A stretch of 21,665 bases of DNA. Origin: an uncultured Caryophanales bacterium (GTDB lineage: Bacteria > Bacillota_I > Bacilli_A > RFN20 > CAG-826). Shown here in pieces: positions 14,860-21,665 of the stretch (its first letter is position 1; every line of letters starts with the position of its first letter). A program made the translations under genes and the position numbers. The notes under the pieces were generated by a model, which was not told the origin of the DNA, searched no databases, and worked only from the letters and a program-made list of their open reading frames with translations. The stretch lies in NCBI GenBank assembly GCA_946404585.1, contig CAMJEC010000010.1, positions 1-21,665 of the forward strand, given 5' to 3'.

Positions 14860-16236
14860 ATGAAAGATCAAAAGAAACGTCTTAATCCTTACCTACTAGT
14901 TATTCTTTCATTTGTCATCATCATTTTGATTGGCTCTGTTCTTTTAATGTTCCCATTTTCTAGAACAGCAAATGACTATGGTAATTATATCGATTGTTTA
15001 TTCCTAGCGACATCCGCCACTTGTGTAACTGGTTTAAACTGTTTTAACCAAGGTATCGCAACTGAATTAACTTTCGCTGGTCAATTAATATTATTATTGC
15101 TTATCCAAGTTGGTGGTTTAGGTTTTATTACTTTATTCACCTTCGTTTTCACATTATTTAACCGTAAATTACAATTTAAAGATCGCTTATTTATCTCTTT
15201 AATGGTCAATAACGAAGATATGGCGCAGGTCACCACTTTCGTAAGAAAGATTATCTTAATCTCCTTCTCTTGCGAATTAATTGGTTTCTTATTAGGCCTA
15301 CCAGTCTTCTTAACATATTCTCATGATGTTGGAAGTGGCTTATGGAATTCTTTATTCACTTCTATTTCATCCTATAACAACGCTGGTTTTGATTTATTTG
15401 GTAATGCTTCTCTTATTAGAGGTAATGGTGGTTTCATCGACACATTACCAGATTGGGCATATTACTATTTATGCTCTTATATCATGCTTCTTATTATCTT
15501 AGGTGGCATCTCATTCCTCGTCGTGATGGATATCTTTGCTAAACGTAACTTATCACAATTACGTGTCTTCACAAAGATTTCATTATTAATGACCGGTATC
15601 TTAATCGTTACTGGTTTCTTAGTGTTCTGGATGGGTCAAGGATTCCAACGTCCATTTGACGCTTTATTCCAATCAGTGACATGTAGAACTGCGGGCTTTG
15701 CTACGCTTGATCAAGATAAGTTAAGTGTGGTTAATAAAGTCTTCTCTTGTTTCTTAATGTTCTTCGGTGGTAACCCACTCGGTACCGCAGGTGGGGTTAA
15801 GACCACTACTTTATATATTATTGTCCTTGCGATGATTTGCTATTTAACTGGTCGCAAAGTGACTTCATTCCATAGAAGATATTCAAACGAAGTGATTGTT
15901 AAAGCGATGTCTTTAGTTATTCTTGGTGTTTCCGTCATCTTCTTAAGCTTCATTGGCATTTATGCCTTTGAATCTAAGATGGACGTCGCTGCATTAGGTT
16001 TACAAAGCACAAAAGCCAGCGCCCTTATTTACGAAGTATTCTCCGCTTTCGGTACTGTTGGCGTTAGTGCGGGTGTCACTCCTCACTTAAGTTATGGTAG
16101 TAAAATTATCATCATTTTATTGATGTTTATTGGTCGACTTGGTCCTATTACCTTCTTACAATTATTGGGCAGCAAAATGCGCTTTGATGACCAAAGCAAA
16201 TATCACTACGTTGAAGAAGACTTCTTAATTGGTTAA
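14860..16236 (+). CDS. ktrB: Potassium transporter membrane subunit
   Basis: A 458-residue Trk/Ktr/HKT-superfamily potassium channel-like subunit. All four pore loops are present: TSATCVTGL (51-59), SISSYNNAGFD, VTCRTAGFA and AFGTVGVSAG. Each has the filter Gly, with the intervening transmembrane pairs. KtrB normally works with the cytoplasmic nucleotide-binding regulator KtrA, which is not in the window. The start ATG 14860 begins MKDQKKRLNPYLL; a TTG at 14824 would place the start in the terminator hairpin. AAAGGG lies about 15 nt upstream, too far to be an ideal ribosome site, so the translation signal is unclear. It converges with the cyclic-di-GMP operon, with 7 nt between the stop codons. 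Confidence 0.93.
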   Translation: MKDQKKRLNPYLLVILSFVIIILIGSVLLMFPFSRTANDYGNYIDCLFLATSATCVTGLNCFNQGIATELTFAGQLILLLLIQVGGLGFITLFTFVFTLFNRKLQFKDRLFISLMVNNEDMAQVTTFVRKIILISFSCELIGFLLGLPVFLTYSHDVGSGLWNSLFTSISSYNNAGFDLFGNASLIRGNGGFIDTLPDWAYYYLCSYIMLLIILGGISFLVVMDIFAKRNLSQLRVFTKISLLMTGILIVTGFLVFWMGQGFQRPFDALFQSVTCRTAGFATLDQDKLSVVNKVFSCFLMFFGGNPLGTAGGVKTTTLYIIVLAMICYLTGRKVTSFHRRYSNEVIVKAMSLVILGVSVIFLSFIGIYAFESKMDVAALGLQSTKASALIYEVFSAFGTVGVSAGVTPHLSYGSKIIIILLMFIGRLGPITFLQLLGSKMRFDDQSKYHYVEEDFLIG

Positions 16237-16254
16237 TGAAGAATTATTCTTCAT
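16236..16254. terminator. Shared palindrome between ktrB and the cyclic-di-GMP operon
   Basis: ATGAAGAAT-T-ATTCTTCAT is a perfect 9-bp inverted repeat that begins at the last base of the ktrB stop and contains the stop codon of the opposing gene. There is no T-tract on either side, so termination would be weak. It is nevertheless the only hairpin between the two convergent genes. Confidence 0.4.
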
Positions 16255-19200
16255 CAGCTTTCTTAAATTTATTAGTGCCTCTTAATGTTTCAATTAAAGC
16301 TTGCTTTTCTAATGGTCTGAAGAAGTAGAAGCCTTGTAATAAGACATCAACACCAACTTCTTTGATGAGTAAGAATTGGTCAATGTTTTCAACACCGACG
16401 ATAGAAGCTTTCATTTCGAAACGGTTGATTAATAAGAGTAATTGTTTCAAAGAGTTGAAACGTTGGTTATCACTATCGATGTGGTTAACAAGGTTACGGG
16501 AAATCTTCACTTCATCGAAGCCGATTTCTTTTAAGATTTCAATAGAGATATATCGACCTGTATATTGGTCACACACTAAGACGATATTGAGATCTCTAAG
16601 CATTTTAGCGATGCTCTTGAATTCATCAATATGAGTGGAAACATCGTGTTCTGGAATTTCGAATGCGATGAAACGTTTAGGAAGTTTTAAGTCTTCGATA
16701 TATTTCTTAATATCTTTAGCGAAGTTCTTATCGGTAAAGAAGGAATAGTCTGTATTAAGACCAAATCTTCTGAAGCCTAAAGATGAGAAGAACAACGCAC
16801 CATATTCTTTATATAAAGAGGCGGTGAAATCAAGAAGGGCATGAGAAATGATACCGATTTGATTGTATTTCGCCGCGATATTAACGACTTCATCAGTACG
16901 CATGGCGATATTACGATAATCATCAGAAATACGTAAGAGAAGCTCAGCGCCATAGATTTGTTTATCAGTGGAACTAACCATTGGTTGTAAGTTGATATCA
17001 TATGTCTTTTCACCAAATGATTTCTTAATAATAGAAAGAATGTATTCTTCCCTATTCGCGCTTCTGGTGTAATCATTTTCATCAAAATAGATATAATCCT
17101 TGTTCACTTCATAACGGCCTCTTGTGGAGAAGACATCAGCTTGTTTAATTAAACTTGTAGCGTTAGGGAAGGCACGAGGATAAGAAACTGGTAAGAAGGT
17201 GATATTTAAAACATAGTCCGCGGACTTATCAACGTTTTTAGCGACAGCGTAGATCTTTTCACATTCATCTAAGATGTCAGTTTGGCCGTATTCGTAGAAT
17301 AGTAACGCTAAGAATTGATTAGTGTAGTAATAGATATTTTCTAAACCATTATGTAACTTCTTTAAACGTTTAGAGAAGTCACGGAGAATAGACAAAGTAC
17401 CTTCAGAACCATGTTCTTTCACTAATTCTTCTAAGTTATCAATTCTTAAGAGTAATAAATAACCCTTACCGTTCATTGTGTAGACATCTTGTAAGTTCTC
17501 TACGAGTGTATGGAAGGAATTAACAAGTAAGTCTTGGTTATAACGGCTTTGTGATTTATGAGAGTAAATATTCTTAATCGCTAAAACACGATAGATATTA
17601 TGGTGATCAGATAACACTAAGGATGTTTCATAATTATCTCTACCATTTTTCACTGTTTTCTTATTACCAGTAAGAAGTGGGCAGTCCTTACATGGCATAT
17701 CTAAGCCATATAAAGCCTTATGACATTTTTCACCAAATTTAACGTTTGGGAACAAAGCTTTTAATGTTTGACTACCATTTAAAAGAGTGTAGTCATCCGC
17801 ACTAACGCGGTATGTGGAGAAGTCAGCGATTTTAAGAATCGCATCGATTTCATCAAATGAGCTTTCAATTTCATTATCACGTTTCGCGGAGATTAAGAAT
17901 GAGCCGATTCTTGTACAAAGCATTAACATGGATTCTTGGATATAAGAATCGAACTTTAATTCTTTATTTTTATTAAAGAAATAAATGACACCTTGGACAA
18001 CATCGTTATTCTTAATGACATAATAGAAGCCACTTTCTAGTCCAATGCGGTCTAAATGACGTCCTAAGGCGTTATTCGCGTGGTTCCTTAATGAGAAGTA
18101 ATAAGAACTATTATCGTCCTTTGTTTCGTCCATTATGCGTATTAAAGCCTGATTGACAGTGCCATCTTGAGATAATGGATTAATTTCATCATTATTTGCT
18201 TGATAGGCAATGACATAACGTTTGTTAACAGAATCTAAGGCAATGATACCAGCATAGTTAATACCAAAGTATTGGGCGGTTGTCTTAATGGTGTTTTGAA
18301 TAATCTTATTATTTTCATTAAAGTTATTCATACCATGTTTCATTGCTGCTAATGGAGCGATGATTTTACTCATGCTGTTGAGGTTGGTGGAATTTCTTAA
18401 AATAGCGTTACTCTTTAAAGAATGTAAACGGTTTGGTAAATAGAAGAAAATATCGTTACCTTGACGTTTCGCGTAACGTAAGTCTGGGAATAATTCATTA
18501 ACGTCACTATATGGATAGCAAACCACGGAGAAACGCGCGGTTAAAGGAGTAATACCTTCGGCGAGACGTTTAGAGATAGAAGCACTACGCATACATGTTT
18601 CTAATTGCTCTTTAATTTTGCTTAAAGAATCAATTCTTGGTAAATAGAGATAGATACTCTTACTATCTTCACCAAGGACATATAATGGTTGTTCATAGTC
18701 ATAGAAGTTATCTTGTAAGACTTTGAGAATATAATCGATATTCTTCTTAGTTAAGGTTTCATCTTCAAGAGCGTAATATGTTTCGATAATGATATTGCGA
18801 TAGTTTTGAGATCTAAAGATGATGTTATCAAGTTCTCTTTTGAAAGATTCAAAAGTAACGAGATGTTTTTCTTTATCAATATAATCTAATTCAATATCAT
18901 CAAAGTTATTTTCGTTAGGAATAAGTGTCGCACCGATTAATTCTTTTCTTAAGACATCAACGTGTTCGTTTAATTCCGCGATTTCTTTATATTGACTTTT
19001 ATTTGGATATTCATGGAATTCATTATCATTTCTAGCGATGTTTTCAAAGTTAGAAACAGTAATACCATATAAACCTTTAATAAAGACATTTCTAAACTGT
19101 CTCATAACATAAAGGGAATAGGCAATATATAAGGCAATCATTGCGCCGGCAAAAATAACTGTCGCTAAGAATAATGCAGGGTCATCAGTTCTAGCGTAGA

Positions 19201-19315
19201 AGAACGCTAAAAGAGCGACAACAATCGCGAAGACAATAATAAAAGCGATTGGGAAGAACATGACGAAACGGAAGAAGACCTTAATGGAACGATTGTTATT
19301 AACTTGTCTAGCCAT
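16244..19315 (-). CDS. Large membrane signalling protein with GAF, PAS-like, GGDEF-like and degenerate EAL regions
   Basis: A 1023-residue protein. Two membrane helices (about 14-40, 48-72) precede a poorly conserved GGDEF-like region (150-300), a GAF-like region (335-480), a PAS-like region with C531-X10-C542-X2-C545 (CHKALYGLDMPCKDCPL), a second degenerate GGDEF-like region (600-745) and an EAL-like domain (755-1010). The EAL domain keeps E791, N854, E886, D916, K937 and Q994. It has lost the first Asp of DDFG (C915) and the Glu of AEGVE (V973), both needed for cyclic-di-GMP hydrolysis. It is probably a receptor or regulator rather than an enzyme. The start at 19315 has a perfect GGAGG site lying within the last codons of the upstream gene, with a 1-nt gap (TAA-G-ATG). 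The domain limits in the middle are approximate. Confidence 0.85.
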   Translation of the reverse strand: MARQVNNNRSIKVFFRFVMFFPIAFIIVFAIVVALLAFFYARTDDPALFLATVIFAGAMIALYIAYSLYVMRQFRNVFIKGLYGITVSNFENIARNDNEFHEYPNKSQYKEIAELNEHVDVLRKELIGATLIPNENNFDDIELDYIDKEKHLVTFESFKRELDNIIFRSQNYRNIIIETYYALEDETLTKKNIDYILKVLQDNFYDYEQPLYVLGEDSKSIYLYLPRIDSLSKIKEQLETCMRSASISKRLAEGITPLTARFSVVCYPYSDVNELFPDLRYAKRQGNDIFFYLPNRLHSLKSNAILRNSTNLNSMSKIIAPLAAMKHGMNNFNENNKIIQNTIKTTAQYFGINYAGIIALDSVNKRYVIAYQANNDEINPLSQDGTVNQALIRIMDETKDDNSSYYFSLRNHANNALGRHLDRIGLESGFYYVIKNNDVVQGVIYFFNKNKELKFDSYIQESMLMLCTRIGSFLISAKRDNEIESSFDEIDAILKIADFSTYRVSADDYTLLNGSQTLKALFPNVKFGEKCHKALYGLDMPCKDCPLLTGNKKTVKNGRDNYETSLVLSDHHNIYRVLAIKNIYSHKSQSRYNQDLLVNSFHTLVENLQDVYTMNGKGYLLLLRIDNLEELVKEHGSEGTLSILRDFSKRLKKLHNGLENIYYYTNQFLALLFYEYGQTDILDECEKIYAVAKNVDKSADYVLNITFLPVSYPRAFPNATSLIKQADVFSTRGRYEVNKDYIYFDENDYTRSANREEYILSIIKKSFGEKTYDINLQPMVSSTDKQIYGAELLLRISDDYRNIAMRTDEVVNIAAKYNQIGIISHALLDFTASLYKEYGALFFSSLGFRRFGLNTDYSFFTDKNFAKDIKKYIEDLKLPKRFIAFEIPEHDVSTHIDEFKSIAKMLRDLNIVLVCDQYTGRYISIEILKEIGFDEVKISRNLVNHIDSDNQRFNSLKQLLLLINRFEMKASIVGVENIDQFLLIKEVGVDVLLQGFYFFRPLEKQALIETLRGTNKFKKADEE

Positions 19316-19316
19316 C

Positions 19317-20060
19317 TTACTTGCCTCCTTCAGTGATGATTTCATTACGACCAATGTCACCAATACATGTAACAACGGCTTTACCGATATTGACGTATTC
19401 TTTCATCGCTTTTAAGTATGTATTAACATCACTATTCTTTTCTAAATAACGTTCCACAACTTTAATAGAAACAAATGGCACTTTAGTAAGGCTACATCCA
19501 ATAGCGACACCACCGGTATTTGTGTCAAACACCACATTAGTGTCAAATCCTAAAATATGTTCAAATTCTTCAATGTCATAAATTTGACCTGGTTTATGAT
19601 AGTCCACACTCGTGGAAATGAAGTTAGCTTCTTTATAAACAGAGAATGTTCTCTTTTCAAAAGCGCTTTCTAAATAGGAAACAACATCTTCAGAAGCATC
19701 GAAGACTTGTTCAAATCCTGGTACTTGACCATATTTAACATTGTCTTCGTTAACTTGGTCAACATCACCTAAGACAACATGCTTAGAAATAACAATATCT
19801 AATGGTTTTAAATCTTTTGAATAGGCGATACAACGACCCACTACTAAAACAAGGATGACGAAATATTTCTCAATGAGATATAACGTTAAAGCACTGCTCA
19901 AGTAATTTGTTTTTACTTGATCCACTAACATGACCGCTTGGTTAAAGATTGTGCCAATGGTCACTTTGAATTTGCCCATGATGAGTTCTTCTTTTTTGTT
20001 AGTGATGACACTTTCGAAATAGAGGATATCATCATGTTGGCTACCAATAATCATGATCAT
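19317..20060 (-). CDS. Nucleosidase-fold (MTA/SAH nucleosidase-like) pseudoenzyme
   Basis: A 247-residue protein whose layout follows MTA/SAH nucleosidase (PNP/UDP family): start MIMIIGSQHDDI, central LKPLDIVISKHVVLGDVDQVN...YGQVPGFEQVFDAS, and the late strand VPFVSIKVV. By my manual alignment to E. coli MTAN the catalytic set is lost. E12 becomes D11, the Ser of TGSAGG becomes Arg76, the VEME block with ribose-binding E174 becomes FDTN, and the general acid D197 becomes Arg204. It should not be an active nucleosidase and may bind a nucleotide or act as a scaffold. It overlaps the upstream EAL gene by 4 bp (ATGA) with GGAGGG upstream, and is 1 nt from the downstream gene, so the three are tightly coupled. 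Confidence 0.75.
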   Translation of the reverse strand: MIMIIGSQHDDILYFESVITNKKEELIMGKFKVTIGTIFNQAVMLVDQVKTNYLSSALTLYLIEKYFVILVLVVGRCIAYSKDLKPLDIVISKHVVLGDVDQVNEDNVKYGQVPGFEQVFDASEDVVSYLESAFEKRTFSVYKEANFISTSVDYHKPGQIYDIEEFEHILGFDTNVVFDTNTGGVAIGCSLTKVPFVSIKVVERYLEKNSDVNTYLKAMKEYVNIGKAVVTCIGDIGRNEIITEGGK

Positions 20061-21598
20061 GCGTTAGAGCCCTCCTTCTTTTCAAATGGGTTATTATCTA
20101 AGAATTTTTCGAAAGCTTTCTTTTCTAAGGCTTCAGAATAATAGAAACCTTGGATTGTATCACACTTGGCTTTCTTTAAGATTTCAACTTGTTCTTTGTT
20201 ATCAACACCTTCAGCGACAACTTCCATACCATTGATCTTACATAGACCAATTAAGAATCTCACGATTTCACGTGATTTAGTGTCGTTAACGATGCCATCA
20301 ATAAATGACTTATCAATCTTAACAACGTCGAATGGAATCTTTCTTAAGTTACCGACGTTAGAGAAACCAATACCAAAGTCATCCATTAAGACTCGAATAC
20401 CATTTTCTTTAAGTTTCTTAATAATGGAGATGGATAAGAATTGGTTAGCTTGGGAAGTCGCTTCTGTAATTTCAATTTCAATTAAGTTCGCTGGAACTTT
20501 GAATTCATCTAAGATACCCATAATGGTATCTAAGAAGTTAGCACTATAGAATTCATATAAAGAGAAGTTAACAGAGACTGGTAAGACTCTTCTACCTCTT
20601 CTAATTAATTCATTTAAGTCTTCACAAACTTGTCTTAAGACATAGATATCAATATCGTGGATTAAACCAATGGATTCCGCTTTGTTAAGGAATTTAGTTG
20701 GGGCTAATAAACCATACTTTTTGGAATTCCATCTGATTAAAGCTTCTGAAGAAATAAATTGTCTTTTTGCTAAATCAAATTTTGGTTGATAGTAAACAAC
20801 ATATTCTTTGTTTTCTAAGGCTTGTGTTAATTCTTCAACATCGTTAGAGGAAACAGATTTACGGAAAGAATCTTGATAATAAGTAATTGTTTCAAAGTTC
20901 TTTTCAGAGTTATCTCTCGCTAATAAAGCGTTTTCAATTTGGTGAGTTAAAAGTTCGCTATCATAGACACGAGTAACACCGAAGAATGGTTGCACCCAAA
21001 TATGACGACAGTTTTGTTCGCCAAAATCATAAGCATCTTTAGCGATGATTTCACAGATATTTTGAATCGCTTGTTCGTTTTGTTTAGCGCAGTAGATTAA
21101 GAAAGAACCACGGGAGAAGGCATAGACAAAGTCTCTCTTCTTCGCCCCGATCTTAAGAGGTAATTCTTCTAAGAAATTAGCGATGTGGTTGTTGATTAAA
21201 TAGATTTCATGGTTTCTATTAACGTTTTGAGAAATGACTAAAGAAGAGAATGTAAAAGCGATAATATGTTCAGCTTTTTTGCCAATTTTATTTAATCTAG
21301 AACGAAGTTCAACACGTTTTTGGAAAGCGTACATGTTAAAGAAAGCACTTCTCACACCTAAGTTATATTCGTTATCGTCTTGTAATGTTTTAATCATTGA
21401 TAAATTAGAAACATATAAGTAAACAATAGTAACGAAAATAACCACCATGCCAATGGTCATGAGGTTTAGCATGTTATTAAGGAAGATGTTGTCACCGAAA
21501 ACGTTACCAATAAGGGCTAGGCCTGTCACAACAGCGATGGCCGTAAGAAGAACCGCCGATATGATAACCGCAGCTAATCTCGCTCTACTTGCTTTCAT
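20057..21598 (-). CDS. Membrane cyclic-di-GMP phosphodiesterase (EAL domain)
   Basis: A 513-residue protein. Two N-terminal membrane helices (about 8-31, 44-65) precede a divergent GGDEF-like region (85-245, no GG[DE]EF) and an EAL domain (252-505). The EAL domain looks intact: E285 of SEALIRW, N344, E376 with E379 (EIEITE), D406/D407 of DDFG, K427, E463 of AEGV and Q483 of QGFYYS. It should hydrolyse cyclic-di-GMP to pGpG at the membrane. The start at 21598 is set by AAAGGAGAAAGCC upstream. It overlaps the preceding gene's 3' end by 14 bp and the next gene by 4 bp. It is the only member of the operon in the window that looks catalytically competent. Confidence 0.92.
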   Translation of the reverse strand: MKASRARLAAVIISAVLLTAIAVVTGLALIGNVFGDNIFLNNMLNLMTIGMVVIFVTIVYLYVSNLSMIKTLQDDNEYNLGVRSAFFNMYAFQKRVELRSRLNKIGKKAEHIIAFTFSSLVISQNVNRNHEIYLINNHIANFLEELPLKIGAKKRDFVYAFSRGSFLIYCAKQNEQAIQNICEIIAKDAYDFGEQNCRHIWVQPFFGVTRVYDSELLTHQIENALLARDNSEKNFETITYYQDSFRKSVSSNDVEELTQALENKEYVVYYQPKFDLAKRQFISSEALIRWNSKKYGLLAPTKFLNKAESIGLIHDIDIYVLRQVCEDLNELIRRGRRVLPVSVNFSLYEFYSANFLDTIMGILDEFKVPANLIEIEITEATSQANQFLSISIIKKLKENGIRVLMDDFGIGFSNVGNLRKIPFDVVKIDKSFIDGIVNDTKSREIVRFLIGLCKINGMEVVAEGVDNKEQVEILKKAKCDTIQGFYYSEALEKKAFEKFLDNNPFEKKEGSNA

Positions 21599-21665
21599 GG
21601 CTTTCTCCTTTCTTCTTACTAATCATTTCTTCTAAGAGTTGTTCTTTAAGTCTCTTTTTATCTGC
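21585..21665 (-). CDS. C-terminus of an upstream gene of the cyclic-di-GMP operon (partial)
   Basis: On the minus strand the frame entering at 21665 stays open for 26 codons (reading ADKKRLKEQLLEEMISKKKG..., very basic and helical) and stops at TAG 21585-21587. The other two minus frames contain early stops. The EAL gene starts inside this 3' end, and its ribosome site is embedded in the Lys-Lys-Gly-Glu codons. That pattern suggests a real coupled gene, but too little is visible to name it. Confidence 0.55.
   Translation of the reverse strand, partial: ADKKRLKEQLLEEMISKKKGESHESK

Noticed and set aside
14755..14860. Cyclic-di-AMP (ydaO) or other riboswitch before ktrB
   Set aside because: Only about 100 nt are available and two terminator hairpins occupy most of it. 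No known aptamer pattern was recognised.
16362..17085. Open frames overlapping the large signalling gene
   Set aside because: They are alternative-frame shadows of a continuous 1023-residue protein with recognisable domains.
1..21665. CRISPR array, insertion sequence or prophage
   Set aside because: No regularly spaced direct repeats, transposase, integrase or phage structural genes were seen on either strand.

Overview
The window reads as chromosome from a low-GC, Gram-positive-type bacterium. I infer an uncultured, probably anaerobic gut member of the Bacilli, near the Erysipelotrichia/RF39 side of the Mollicutes relatives. The base composition is AT-rich. Most genes have AGGAGG-type ribosome sites, there are lipoproteins with lipoboxes, and U-tract terminators are common. 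Families include an oxygen-sensitive Fe-S serine dehydratase, DegV, KtrB and OhrR. TGA is used as a stop codon (plsC and the first EAL gene) and TGG encodes Trp, so the mycoplasma code is excluded. No transposase, integrase, phage gene or CRISPR array was found.

Layout. 1-774 (+): C-terminal part of an S41-type peptidase. 776-930 (-): tRNA-His with its own promoter and terminator. 995-8862 (-): a run of small units: M18 aminopeptidase plus a small membrane protein; P-loop kinase plus L-serine dehydratase; a DegV protein alone; an unknown four-helix membrane protein; and a PAP2 phosphatase plus a large S41 lipoprotein. 8963-11751 (+): serine acetyltransferase, then a three-gene peroxide/metal operon (glutathione peroxidase, OhrR-type repressor, MntE-like cation exporter). 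11762-12854 (-): unknown lipoprotein coupled to TsaC. 12978-16236 (+): lipid kinase, PlsC and KtrB. 16244-21665 (-): a cyclic-di-GMP operon.

The two most interesting blocks are as follows. (i) The cyclic-di-GMP operon encodes an apparently intact membrane EAL phosphodiesterase, a nucleosidase-fold protein that has lost its catalytic residues, and a 1023-residue membrane protein with GAF, Cys-motif PAS-like, GGDEF-like and degraded EAL regions. It looks like one enzyme coupled to two sensory pseudoenzymes. (ii) The Gpx-OhrR-CDF operon has an inverted repeat spanning its promoter spacer, the sensing Cys in the repressor, and an Asn-Asp/Asp-Asp transport site suggesting manganese. At least two genes (P-loop kinase, unknown lipoprotein) also look leaderless, each with a -10 box exactly 9 nt before ATG and no ribosome site. 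All gaps between genes are under 300 bases and are described through their promoters and terminators.
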